A DNA stretch of 64,000 bases, from the NCBI GenBank assembly GCA_027079305.1, contig JALWVU010000070.1, positions 39,978 to 103,977 on the forward strand, in the 5' to 3' direction. The notes beneath the pieces were generated by a model. The model searched no databases, was not told the origin of the DNA, and saw only the letters and a list, made by a program, of their open reading frames with translations. Below, one piece after another: positions 14,156 to 25,446 of the stretch (within the stretch, counting starts at the first letter, position 1; each line of letters begins with the position of its first letter). The position numbers were made by a program, and so were the translations under genes. The stretch comes from Aquificaceae bacterium. Its GTDB lineage: Bacteria; Aquificota; Aquificia; Aquificales; Aquificaceae.

Positions 14156-15690
14156 GGATCCACTGTGAAGTTCACCATCATCCCCGCGTCGTGGTGCTCG
14201 AGGATGTGGCAGTGGAAGAGGTAATACTGGGTTTCGGTTGGAGTAAAGCTCAGGCTCATGTCCATTGCCACCTCGACCGTTTCGTGGGGACCCACTATGA
14301 CCGTGTCTTTCCAGCCCAGATCGGTAGGCCTAAGACTTCCAGAAGAACGGCTAATAACCTGGAGCTGGAACCCGTGGAAGTGCATGGGGTGATACATCCC
14401 CGTGTTGTTGGTGATCCTGAAGATAACCACGTCTCCGTCGTAGTAGTTGAAGCCGTAATCTGTGGAGAGGGGATTAGTCTCGTCCCACGTCAATCCGTTT
14501 ATGGTGAAAACTCCTCCCTCTGACATGCCGAGGGATACATCCTGAACAGGAACACCATTTGTGTTTATACTGTTCACCGTCGAAAGTTGGTTTGGAATCG
14601 TCCTATCGTATGTGCTGTCCTTCACCACTCTGAACTCAAGGACCTCGAACTCCCTGTTTATGAGACTCATCCTTCCGCCCATTCCTCCTCCCATTCCCAC
14701 GAGGTTGTGCCTGAGGCTGTATAGTCTGAGAATGTCTCCCTCGTTCACGAGCCTGAAGTCTACGAGGATGTCTATCCTCTCTCCGGGAGAAACGAGGATC
14801 TCTTTGGTCTGAACAGGGCTTTCCAGAAGGCCTCCCTCAACGCCTATAACGTGGAATGGTATCCTGTCGCTTCCCCTCAGCAGAACGAGCCTGTATGGAC
14901 GGGCGTTCGAGCCGTTGAGTATCCTGAACCTGTAGATCCTCCTCTCCACATCGAGATAGGGGTTGGGCGTCAGGTTCACCAGAACCGTCTCCCCCCAGAA
15001 ACCCATGTGCCCGTTCATCCCAATGGGGTTGTAGATGAGGTTCCCATTTGAGTCGAAGGTCTTGTCCTGGATTATGAGCGGTATGTCTGTGGTCCCGTAG
15101 CTGAGATCTAAGGCACTCTTCAGGTAGTCCTCGTCCGCGTCCTCGATGATTATCATGCTCGCAAGTCCTTTGTAGACCTGATAGCCCGTCCTTCCGTGGG
15201 GGTGGGGGTGGTAGAAGTAGGTTCCCGAGCGGTCCACGATGGTTATGTCCGGATAGCTGTAGGTCTCCCCGTCCGCGACAGCATAAGCCGGATGCCCGTC
15301 CGCATTCCAGGGAGCCCTGAAGCCGTGCCAGTGGATTATGGACTTTTCCCCTATCCTGTTAGCGAAGTCTACGCTTAAGGTCTCTCCGTTCCTGAGTATG
15401 AGGATAGGGTTGTAGTAGGTCCTGCCTGCCTCCTCAAGCTTATAAGTGAACATGGGTGTTTGCTTTCCGGGAAGTATCTGAAAGACCGCGCTCTCGGCGG
15501 TCAGGGTGAACCTTCCCGAGGGCCTGTAGTAGCCCAGAAGTCCTCCCTGATCGGAGGGAACGTGAAGTTTATTTTTAACCGCGGTAGAGACTCCCGAAGA
15601 ACCGCCCCCACCGCAGGCGGTCAACCACGCTCCCGCGTAGAGAACTCCGGCGCCTATGCCCGCAAACTTCAAAAATTCTCTCCTGTTCAT
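14146..15690 (-). CDS. Tat-exported multicopper oxidase lipoprotein
   Basis: 514 residues. The start MNRREFLKF carries a twin-arginine signal and is preceded by AGGAGG; a lipobox LTAC (Cys26) followed by GGGG predicts a Tat-exported lipoprotein. Three cupredoxin domains contain all copper sites: HWHGF, FYHPHPHG, HPMHFHGFQ and HCHILEHHDAGMM (type 1 and trinuclear ligands including the single Cys). It should oxidise Cu(I), other metal ions or phenols with O2 at the cell surface. It follows the histidine kinase by 57 bases with its own candidate promoter, and precedes the DUF4382 lipoprotein. Confidence 0.93.
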   Translation of the reverse strand: MNRREFLKFAGIGAGVLYAGAWLTACGGGGSSGVSTAVKNKLHVPSDQGGLLGYYRPSGRFTLTAESAVFQILPGKQTPMFTYKLEEAGRTYYNPILILRNGETLSVDFANRIGEKSIIHWHGFRAPWNADGHPAYAVADGETYSYPDITIVDRSGTYFYHPHPHGRTGYQVYKGLASMIIIEDADEDYLKSALDLSYGTTDIPLIIQDKTFDSNGNLIYNPIGMNGHMGFWGETVLVNLTPNPYLDVERRIYRFRILNGSNARPYRLVLLRGSDRIPFHVIGVEGGLLESPVQTKEILVSPGERIDILVDFRLVNEGDILRLYSLRHNLVGMGGGMGGRMSLINREFEVLEFRVVKDSTYDRTIPNQLSTVNSINTNGVPVQDVSLGMSEGGVFTINGLTWDETNPLSTDYGFNYYDGDVVIFRITNNTGMYHPMHFHGFQLQVISRSSGSLRPTDLGWKDTVIVGPHETVEVAMDMSLSFTPTETQYYLFHCHILEHHDAGMMVNFTVDPVT

Positions 15691-15731
15691 TCCGCAACCT
15701 CCTGACACTTGATTTGAATAGTCTGTTTGAG

Positions 15732-15763
15732 AATTTAAGGGCGGTGGTTACCTGAAGGTTATT
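15732..15763 (-). promoter_or_regulatory. Response-regulator-type site and -10 of oxidase gene
   Basis: GTTACC-N5-GTTATT (15747-15763, 10 of 12 matches to the other two sites, 11-base period), 8 bases, then TTAAATT (15732-15738, - strand). It overlaps the kinase stop codon. Confidence 0.55.
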
Positions 15764-16800
15764 TCTATACTAAATACACCTTCCGAATAGAAGGCCTTCA
15801 CCTTCCAGCCCAGCTCCTCGCAGAGTCTCTTTACTATGGAAAGCCCCAAGCCCATTCCCCTTGAGGACTCCCTGTAGTATCTCTCAAATAGCATATGGGG
15901 GTTCTTTATCTCTCTGGAGGGATTCTCAACTGTAAGGGACTTCCGGGTAAGCTCTACTCTAACCCAGTCGCCCGCGTTGTGTTTGAAGGCGTTTGAGAGA
16001 ACGTTTCCCAGAATCCTTCCCACCGCCTCCCTGTCCGCCTTCAGGATAACTCTTTCAAGTCTGGCCTCGATCCTAACGTCCGGATAAAGTCTGGAGAGCG
16101 AGAAAAGCTCGGTTTCAATCAGTTTCTTCAGGTCTATCTCCTCTATGGAAAGTTCCCTCTTACTTACGAGGGGCCTTAGGTTCTCTTTCAGGTCCTCCAG
16201 CTGTTTTAGGGCGAGCTCCGCTCTCTCTATCTCCTCATCTTCGTATTTCTTTCTGAGGAGCTTCAGGTTTACCTTAAGGGTCATGAGGGGGGTGTTTATG
16301 TCGTGGACTATGTCTCTGGTGACTTCCTCTATTATCCTGAGGGCCTTTCTTAATGGATTTATTGAATACAAGGCAAAGATGAAAGATATGAGAAGTGAGA
16401 ATAAGGAAGTTAGGACAAACATGAGAAAGGTTTTAAAGGCTATCGTATTTCTGTCGAATTCAAACTTGTACCAAGGATAATAGATGAGTAAAGCATCTTC
16501 TTTGGAACCCGGAATGGGTATAGCTATGCCAAGCCCTCCAGAAGTTTCTATAAGCTCGTAAAACTTATTTCCGTAAACCCTTGCAGGAGCCACTTCTACT
16601 CTGAATTTTTCTCCTTTGAACGTATAGCTATAATTCTTCATTTCCAAAAAGATTTTTTCCTTAAGGTCAGCCATCTCTATCTTGTAAACAAGGAAGAAGA
16701 TAGCTCCCAAAAGTATCTCTATCGTGAGAAAGAAAAGGAAAAAACTCTTGATAAGGGCTTCTTTTTCGTAAGAAGTTTTGGGAACAAAGTCTCTAATCAA
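15748..16800 (-). CDS. Sensor histidine kinase, two-component
   Basis: 350 residues. Two transmembrane helices (about 17-40 and 121-146) bracket a small periplasmic sensor domain of about 80 residues. The cytoplasmic part has the H box DIVHDINTPLMTLK, N box NVLSNAFKHN, and G box GMGLGLSIVKRL; no HAMP domain is obvious. It overlaps the response regulator by 8 bases, so they form a cognate pair. The ligand is unknown; gene neighbours suggest envelope stress, metal or redox state (inference). Confidence 0.92.
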   Translation of the reverse strand: MIRDFVPKTSYEKEALIKSFFLFFLTIEILLGAIFFLVYKIEMADLKEKIFLEMKNYSYTFKGEKFRVEVAPARVYGNKFYELIETSGGLGIAIPIPGSKEDALLIYYPWYKFEFDRNTIAFKTFLMFVLTSLFSLLISFIFALYSINPLRKALRIIEEVTRDIVHDINTPLMTLKVNLKLLRKKYEDEEIERAELALKQLEDLKENLRPLVSKRELSIEEIDLKKLIETELFSLSRLYPDVRIEARLERVILKADREAVGRILGNVLSNAFKHNAGDWVRVELTRKSLTVENPSREIKNPHMLFERYYRESSRGMGLGLSIVKRLCEELGWKVKAFYSEGVFSIEITFR

Positions 16801-17419
16801 CCGTATACCCCAGACCCCTGACTGATTTTATGTTTATGCCCGTCTTCTTCTTCAGCTTGTTTATCATCACCCTCAGGGCCAGAGGGGACGGGTTTATCAT
16901 GTAGTCGTAGAGCTCCTCCTTGGTAACGACTCTGCCCTTGTTTCTCAGCAACTTCAGCAGTATGTTCCTCTGGACCTCTCCCAGATCTATCTCCTCATCC
17001 CCTTTAAAGAATCTACCCTCTCTGTATACGACGTCCCCGTATCTTACCTCTTCTTCCTGCCTCTTCAGCCTCGCCCTTATTCTGACAACGAGCTCCTCCG
17101 GATCGAAGGGCTTTTTGATGTAATCCTCCGCACCCGCCTCAAGGCCCCTCGCTATGGTGGAGACGTCCGTTAGGGCGCTTATTATGAGGGTGGGCGTATC
17201 GTCCTTGAAATCCCTGAGATACTCTAATAGTTCTATCCCGTCTCCGTCTCCGAGGTTCACGTCCAGAACATATATGTCAAACTTCCTGCGCTCGAGTTCG
17301 TCCACCGCCTGGGAGAAGCTGTGGGCAAGGATCACCTCGAACCCCTCAGACTCTAAGTATCTCTTCAAACTCTGGGCGAGGAGCCTGTCGTCCTCTACCA
17401 GGAGAACCTTTGCACCCAT
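16793..17419 (-). CDS. OmpR/PhoB-type response regulator
   Basis: 208 residues. The receiver domain has the acidic pocket LVEDD, phosphorylation Asp in YVLDVNLGDGDG (about residue 53), Thr/Ser in LIISALTD and Lys in YIKKPFDPEELV. A C-terminal winged helix (about 125-208, GRVVTKEELYDYMINPSPLALRV, GLGYTVD) binds DNA. OmpR-type regulators recognise direct repeats with about 11-base period, exactly the geometry of the GTTACC-N5-GTTACC sites at 14139, 15747 and 18609. It follows the beta-barrel gene by 3 bases. Confidence 0.95.
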   Translation of the reverse strand: MGAKVLLVEDDRLLAQSLKRYLESEGFEVILAHSFSQAVDELERRKFDIYVLDVNLGDGDGIELLEYLRDFKDDTPTLIISALTDVSTIARGLEAGAEDYIKKPFDPEELVVRIRARLKRQEEEVRYGDVVYREGRFFKGDEEIDLGEVQRNILLKLLRNKGRVVTKEELYDYMINPSPLALRVMINKLKKKTGINIKSVRGLGYTVD

Positions 17420-17422
17420 GGT

Positions 17423-18181
17423 TCAGAATCTGATGCCTACTCTTAACGTCAAAGAGTTGTCAACCGCCTCCTTGTTTATACCTCTGCTGTAGCTGAAGGT
17501 GGTATACAGCCTGTCGTTTATATCGTAGAGAGTAAACAGAGAGAGGTAGCTGTTCCATCCGCTCCTGACAGCGGACTGGGAGAGATCGTAAGATAAGCTC
17601 GCATACAGCTTTCTCGTGAAGTCGTATCCGCCTCCTATGGAAAACGTGAGTGTGTTTTTTAGGTCCGGATCGTCTCTGAAGGTGTATCCCGCAAAACCGA
17701 AAACATCAAAGCCGTCGAGCAGGTAGTCCAAGGTTATGGAAGGTGTAAAGTCCACGTTTCCGTCCGAATATTTTGAATCCCCCGTGGGCAGTTTGAACCT
17801 GACGCCCGGCAGGACGTAGAGCCTTTCTGTCAGGAAGTCAGAGTATCCCACAAAAAGGGAGCTGTCTCCCATGCCCGGATCGCTCAGGTAGTATCTGGTG
17901 GTGAAGGACACGTAGATCTTTCTGTAAGAGTAGGCGAGGGAGAGCAGGGAGAAGGCGTTGCTATCCCCTCCATCCTCTACGACCCCGCCACCGATCCTCA
18001 GATAGAACCTTCCCTTGACCCTTTTCTCTTCCTCCAGGGGACAGCCGAACTTATCGACGAGGGTGAGTATGGGTGTGTCGGGACACCTGTCTACGCTGTC
18101 CTCCACACCGTCAAGATCGCTGTCCTGAAAGGCAAAGCCTACCTGCGCCAGCAACACCCCCCAGACCAACCCTTTCCTCAT
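17423..18181 (-). CDS. Outer-membrane beta-barrel with calcium-type repeat
   Basis: 252 residues. After a signal peptide (residues 1-17) there is one thrombospondin type-3-like repeat (DSDLDGVEDSVDRCPDTP, Asp-rich calcium site), then a region of about 190 residues of alternating aromatic beta strands ending in GIRF, typical of an outer-membrane barrel. No porin family is recognised. It lies between the Glu/His-rich gene (14 bases) and the regulator (3 bases), within the same operon, so it may be an outer-membrane partner of the sensed process. Confidence 0.7.
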   Translation of the reverse strand: MRKGLVWGVLLAQVGFAFQDSDLDGVEDSVDRCPDTPILTLVDKFGCPLEEEKRVKGRFYLRIGGGVVEDGGDSNAFSLLSLAYSYRKIYVSFTTRYYLSDPGMGDSSLFVGYSDFLTERLYVLPGVRFKLPTGDSKYSDGNVDFTPSITLDYLLDGFDVFGFAGYTFRDDPDLKNTLTFSIGGGYDFTRKLYASLSYDLSQSAVRSGWNSYLSLFTLYDINDRLYTTFSYSRGINKEAVDNSLTLRVGIRF

Positions 18182-18195
18182 CTCCCAAGCTTACC

Positions 18196-18582
18196 TCAAT
18201 CTCTGTGGCGTTCGCGTTCTCCTTTTTCCTCCATTTCCTCAGACATATCTTCCCTGTGCTCCTCGAATTTCTCCTGGAACTTCTCCTCCATCTCCTCCGC
18301 TTTTTCAGAACCTCTGTGTTCGAATCTCTCCTCGTGCATCTCCTCTCTGTGTTCAAGCTTCTCTTCGTGCTTTTCTCCTTTGAGCTCCATGTAAACCCTT
18401 CTTATTGCCTCTTCCCTTTCCCTTCTGTTCATTTCTCTGAGCTTCATCTTGAGCCTGTTCATAACCTTGTATCTCTCCTCAGGAGGAGCCTTTTTAACCT
18501 CCTCTATGAGCCTGAGGATCTCCTCGTTTCCCGCGAAGGAGAAGACCAGAACCGTAAGTAAAAGTATAACCAGCCTCATCAT
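18196..18582 (-). CDS. Secreted Glu/His/Arg-rich helical protein
   Basis: 128 residues with a signal peptide (about 1-18, ending FSFAG) and a highly charged helical body with repeated HEEK, HREE and HRED elements (about eight His in the last 60 residues). The first gene of the operon with barrel, regulator and kinase; position and composition recall CpxP/Spy-like periplasmic metal or stress buffers, but no LTxxQ motif is seen, so no family is claimed. The start at the ATGATG (18582) is preferred to an ATG at 18591 because a -10 element lies only 4 bases from the latter. Confidence 0.65.
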   Translation of the reverse strand: MMRLVILLLTVLVFSFAGNEEILRLIEEVKKAPPEERYKVMNRLKMKLREMNRREREEAIRRVYMELKGEKHEEKLEHREEMHEERFEHRGSEKAEEMEEKFQEKFEEHREDMSEEMEEKGERERHRD

Positions 18583-18595
18583 AGTGCCCATGAAT

Positions 18596-18626
18596 ATATT
18601 AACGCGGTGTTACCCGGGTGTTACCC
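18596..18626. promoter_or_regulatory. Divergent promoter with tandem response-regulator site
   Basis: GGTGTTACCC occurs twice exactly (18606-18615 and 18617-18626, 11-base period), containing GTTACC-N5-GTTACC. On the - strand TTAATAT (18596-18602) follows after 6 bases; on the + strand TATAAT (18634) follows after 7. Confidence 0.75.
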
Positions 18627-18633
18627 AATATGC

Positions 18634-18639
18634 TATAAT
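18634..18639 (+). promoter_or_regulatory. Extended -10 of subtilase gene
   Basis: TGCTATAAT; the transcript would have a leader of about 50 bases containing GGAAGGGGG before the ATG at 18698. Confidence 0.55.
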
Positions 18640-18697
18640 TATAGACAACCAAACTTACCTAATGTTCCTACCTAATGTTTTGGAAGGGGGTGTGGTT

Positions 18698-21600
18698 ATG
18701 ATGTGGGGGAAGAAGTTTGCCCTGTTCATAGCCACCTTAACCACCGCTTTAATATTCTCCGATACAGGCTACAGCACTAATAAACAATCTCCAATCTCTG
18801 GAATCTTTCCGCATAGTAGGCTTCAAAACATCCAAAAAGCACCATACAAGGAAGGGGAGGTTCTTGTAAAGCTTAGAAGGGGGGTCGGACCGGCTATAAT
18901 GTCTTCCAAATACAATTTATATGGGATTTCTGTTGCTAAGGAATTCAAGTCTCTCTCCAAAAAGCGCGGGCAAAAATATCTTCTTATAAGGTCTAACAAG
19001 CTTTCTACTAAGGAGCTTATAAACATACTAAGTAAAGATCCTAATGTGGAAGCTGTCTCTCCTAACTACATCTACCGTGCTTTTTTAACAACTCCTAATG
19101 ACCGTTTCTTTGGTGACTTATGGGGACTGCACAATACAGGTCAGACGGGAGGAACACAGGACGCCGATATAGATGCTCCGGAGGCTTGGGGTATAACAAC
19201 AGGTGGTAATAACGTGGTTATCGCAGTTATAGATACAGGTGTGGACTACACTCACGAAGATCTCAGAGACAACATGTGGATTAACCCTGGTGAGAACTGC
19301 ACAGATGGCGTAGATAATGATGGTAATGGTTATGTAGATGATTGTTACGGTATAGATACTTTCAGCAATGATTCTGATCCTTTTGATGATAACGGCCACG
19401 GCACTCATGTGGCAGGAATTATAGCCGCGGTGGGAAACAACAATACAGGTGTTGTTGGAGTTAATTGGAATGCAAAAATTATGGCCCTGAGATTCCTCGG
19501 TGCAGACGGAACTGGAACTACAGCTGGGGCTATAGAGTGTATAGATTACGTAATCAACATGAAGACTAACTACGGCGTTAATGTGGTAGCCATAAATGCT
19601 TCTTGGGGAGGAGGAGCCTACGATCAGTTTCTTAAGGATGCTATTGAAGCAGCAGGGAATGCAGGCATACTTTTTGTAGCTGCAGCTGGCAACAGTGGGA
19701 GTAATAACGATTACAATCCTACATATCCCGCTTCTTATGATCTATTTAACATAATATCAGTTGCAGCCACTGATCACAATGATCAATTGGCATCTTTCTC
19801 TAATTACGGTAAGGTAAGCGTTGACCTCGCTGCGCCTGGTGTTAACATATTAAGCACTGTTCCAAGAGTGAATTATACCCCTTCAAGTGGGGATATATTC
19901 TTTGACAATATGGAATCTGGATCTGGAAATTGGATAACCGGCGGTGTCAACAATAGCTGGGCGATTGTTACCACGGATTCATACAGCCCTTCCTCTTCCT
20001 GGCATGATAGCCCTGCTGGTAACTACTCAGATAATACAGATTCATGGCTGGCTGTAAACAGGGATATAGATCTATCCGGAACTTCCGGTCAGCTCGTATA
20101 TCTTGGATTCTGGGCAAAGGTCGATCTTGAACAAGGATGGGACTACCTTTATGTAGAAATTTCTTCAGATGGGGGTAATACATGGGAAACTATTGCTTCA
20201 ATATCAGAACAGAATCCTAACTGGAAGCTCTATACTTTTTACATACCAGAAACATATAGAACAGCGAACTTCAGATTTAGATTCAGATTGAAATCTGATT
20301 GTTGTATTAATTATGACGGCGTATACATAGATGATGTGGGAATAGGTATTGGAACTGTAACAAGCGATTACGTCAGCTATAGCGGAACTTCCATGGCCAC
20401 GCCTTATGTTACGGGTGTAATAGGACTGCTTGCAGCAAATTATCCTGGGGAAGATCTTATCCAGAGAAAGTTGAGGATTCTGGCGGGCGTAGATAAGATA
20501 CCCTCTTTACAAGGTAAAGTAACTACAGGTGGAAGATTGAATGCCTATAATTCGCTTCAAATTACAGACGCAGATATTCCTCCCTATATTAGCGCTGTAA
20601 ATCCTTCAATGGGAGTAGTGTCCGGAGCAAGATTGACAATTAGGGGCTACAAGTTTGGTTCCTCACCCGGTAGGGTTGTATTTATGGATTCAAACGGTAA
20701 TGAGGTTGATGCCAAAGTAGTTTCTTGGAGTGATACACAAATAGTAGTTAGTGTGCCGAGAGCAAGCCTGGGTAGATATGTAAAAGTAATAGACAGCTCG
20801 GGCAGAGAATCTATCAATATTGTAAGTGTAAGTGTCTGGAAGCTAAAAAGCCCTTCATATATAGGGAGTACTGATAGTGCCGTCGTAGTTCATGAGGGCA
20901 TGATCTATAAATTTAGTGGCTATTCTGATGAAGGAGATATACTTATAAGCAAGACGGAAATGTATGATCCTGAAAGAAATTGGTGGGTTGCCCGTTCGCC
21001 CATACCAACACCAAGACTAGGACATACAGCTACGGAAGTTGAAGGGAAAATTTATGTTATTGGAGGATTCAACGGCGACTTTTTAGATACGGTAGAGATA
21101 TATGATCCCGCAACTGACACTTGGGAAACAGGAACACCTCTGCCTGAACCTTTGGCTTTTACAAGGGCTGTTTCTTTAAATGGAAAAATATATGTTGTGG
21201 GAGGACTTGATCTTAATGGAGTTCCTTCCTCCTCCCTATACGAATACGATCCTTCAACAGGTATATGGACACAAAAATCAAGTATGTCTACGCCCAGATT
21301 TGAGCATGGTGCAGTGGTTTTAGGAGGTAAGATATATGTATTCGGAGGATACAACGGTAGCTATTTAAATACAGTAGAAGTGTATGATCCTGCTACAGAT
21401 ACTTGGACTACCTTATCAACTAACATGCCTATACAGCTGGCCCGTATGGGAGTTGCAACAGATGGTAGATATATATACCTTGTGGGTGGCACCAACTCTG
21501 ACTTTTGGGATGGTATGTTGCCTGTGTTTCTAATATATGATCCAAAAACAGATACCTGGATGTATAATGAAGGAGACATAAGAGAGCTTTTTACAGCAAA

Positions 21601-21871
21601 GCTCAGTGCTCCTCTGGTTTACGTGCCCGAAAAAAACACTCTATACCTTGTAAACGGTTGGACAGCTTCCGGATCATCCTCTGAACTTGTAGCTCTACAA
21701 TTGGAAAACAACACTGTGCAAAACTTAAGGGGAGGAGGAGGAGGAGGTGGTGGTGGTGGTGGTGGATGTGGCACCCTATCTTACAGTTACTCAGGTGCCT
21801 TAATTCCCTGGTTACTGCCGATTGCTCTAATCCTTATAAGGAAGCTACGCAGGGCTTGGGTTTTTAAGTAG
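18698..21871 (+). CDS. Secreted subtilisin-like protease with kelch repeats and C-terminal sorting tail
   Basis: 1057 residues. Signal peptide (1-25), I9-like propeptide (about 50-125), S8 catalytic domain with Asp179 (VIDTGVDY), His234 (NGHGTH) and Ser565 (SGTSMATP). A jelly-roll-like module of about 160 residues is inserted between LAAPGVNILST and the Ser motif. Then an IPT/TIG domain (about 625-710), five or so kelch repeats (GKIYVIGGFNG, EIYDPATDTW; about 770-1000), twelve glycines (1012-1023), Cys1024, a hydrophobic span and RKLRRAW: a tripartite tail like CTERM sorting signals. Start chosen for GGAAGGGGG upstream. AT-rich codons unlike neighbours suggest transfer. Confidence 0.9.
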   Translation: MMWGKKFALFIATLTTALIFSDTGYSTNKQSPISGIFPHSRLQNIQKAPYKEGEVLVKLRRGVGPAIMSSKYNLYGISVAKEFKSLSKKRGQKYLLIRSNKLSTKELINILSKDPNVEAVSPNYIYRAFLTTPNDRFFGDLWGLHNTGQTGGTQDADIDAPEAWGITTGGNNVVIAVIDTGVDYTHEDLRDNMWINPGENCTDGVDNDGNGYVDDCYGIDTFSNDSDPFDDNGHGTHVAGIIAAVGNNNTGVVGVNWNAKIMALRFLGADGTGTTAGAIECIDYVINMKTNYGVNVVAINASWGGGAYDQFLKDAIEAAGNAGILFVAAAGNSGSNNDYNPTYPASYDLFNIISVAATDHNDQLASFSNYGKVSVDLAAPGVNILSTVPRVNYTPSSGDIFFDNMESGSGNWITGGVNNSWAIVTTDSYSPSSSWHDSPAGNYSDNTDSWLAVNRDIDLSGTSGQLVYLGFWAKVDLEQGWDYLYVEISSDGGNTWETIASISEQNPNWKLYTFYIPETYRTANFRFRFRLKSDCCINYDGVYIDDVGIGIGTVTSDYVSYSGTSMATPYVTGVIGLLAANYPGEDLIQRKLRILAGVDKIPSLQGKVTTGGRLNAYNSLQITDADIPPYISAVNPSMGVVSGARLTIRGYKFGSSPGRVVFMDSNGNEVDAKVVSWSDTQIVVSVPRASLGRYVKVIDSSGRESINIVSVSVWKLKSPSYIGSTDSAVVVHEGMIYKFSGYSDEGDILISKTEMYDPERNWWVARSPIPTPRLGHTATEVEGKIYVIGGFNGDFLDTVEIYDPATDTWETGTPLPEPLAFTRAVSLNGKIYVVGGLDLNGVPSSSLYEYDPSTGIWTQKSSMSTPRFEHGAVVLGGKIYVFGGYNGSYLNTVEVYDPATDTWTTLSTNMPIQLARMGVATDGRYIYLVGGTNSDFWDGMLPVFLIYDPKTDTWMYNEGDIRELFTAKLSAPLVYVPEKNTLYLVNGWTASGSSSELVALQLENNTVQNLRGGGGGGGGGGGGCGTLSYSYSGALIPWLLPIALILIRKLRRAWVFK
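21731..21766 (+). repeat. (GGN)12 glycine codon tract
   Basis: Five GGA, six GGT and one GGA codons in a row, encoding the glycine linker before Cys1024 of the subtilase. Length change would alter linker length only, not frame. Confidence 0.9.
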
Positions 21872-21898
21872 GCCCTGCTGTCCGTTTTCTATCTTATA

Positions 21899-21904
21899 TA
21901 TACT
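21899..21904 (+). promoter_or_regulatory. -10 hexamer TATACT of perM gene
   Basis: TATACT ends 8 bases before the ATG at 21913; no Shine-Dalgarno. Confidence 0.5.
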
Positions 21905-21912
21905 TAACTTCC

Positions 21913-25109
<3,197 letters not shown>

Positions 25110-25120
<11 letters not shown>

Positions 25121-25433
25121 GGGTCTTTATCTCCCTTCCCAGTTTCTCCTGAACGGACTCAACCTTGCTCTTGATCCTTCCGGACTTGCCCTCCCTGTAA
25201 TCTATCTTCATGGTTATCGATATACGGGGACATTCCTTTTTAAGTTCCTCGAAGCCTCTTTTTAAAACATCCATAACCTCGTCCCAGTCCTCTCCCTCCA
25301 CTATGGTTCCCATGGGGGTGAGGACGTAAGGGAGTCCGGATCTATCCACTATGTCCACAACCCTGGCTACATACTTGCTAACGCTCTCGCCCTTCCCCAG
25401 GGGTGTCATGCTCACGAACACCAGAAAGCTCAT
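25110..25433 (-). CDS. MTH1187/YkoF-family thiamine-binding protein
   Basis: 107 residues of the DUF77 fold: SFLVFVSMTPLGKGESVSKYVARVVDIVDRSGLPYVLTPMGTIVEGE is the family core. Members bind thiamine or pyrimidine moieties as tetramers; a physiological role is not settled. TATAAT ends 7 bases before the ATG and no Shine-Dalgarno exists. It is preceded by the GGDEF-EAL gene on the same strand. Confidence 0.88.
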
Positions 25434-25440
25434 GCCTATG

Positions 25441-25446
25441 ATTATA
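25441..25446 (-). promoter_or_regulatory. Extended -10 of thiamine-binding gene
   Basis: TGATATAAT on the - strand, ending 7 bases before the start at 25433; it lies in the 13-base gap after the GGDEF-EAL stop. Confidence 0.55.

Noticed and set aside
18449..18697. Longer N terminus for the subtilase
   Set aside because: It would run through the divergent promoter and the Glu/His-rich gene; the start at 18698 gives a signal peptide and a ribosome site.
21000..21560. DNA tandem repeats or a CRISPR-like array
   Set aside because: The repetition is at protein level (kelch units); the DNA copies are diverged and there are no spacers.
21731..21766. Phase-variable repeat
   Set aside because: The units are whole glycine codons, so slippage by a unit would not shift the frame.
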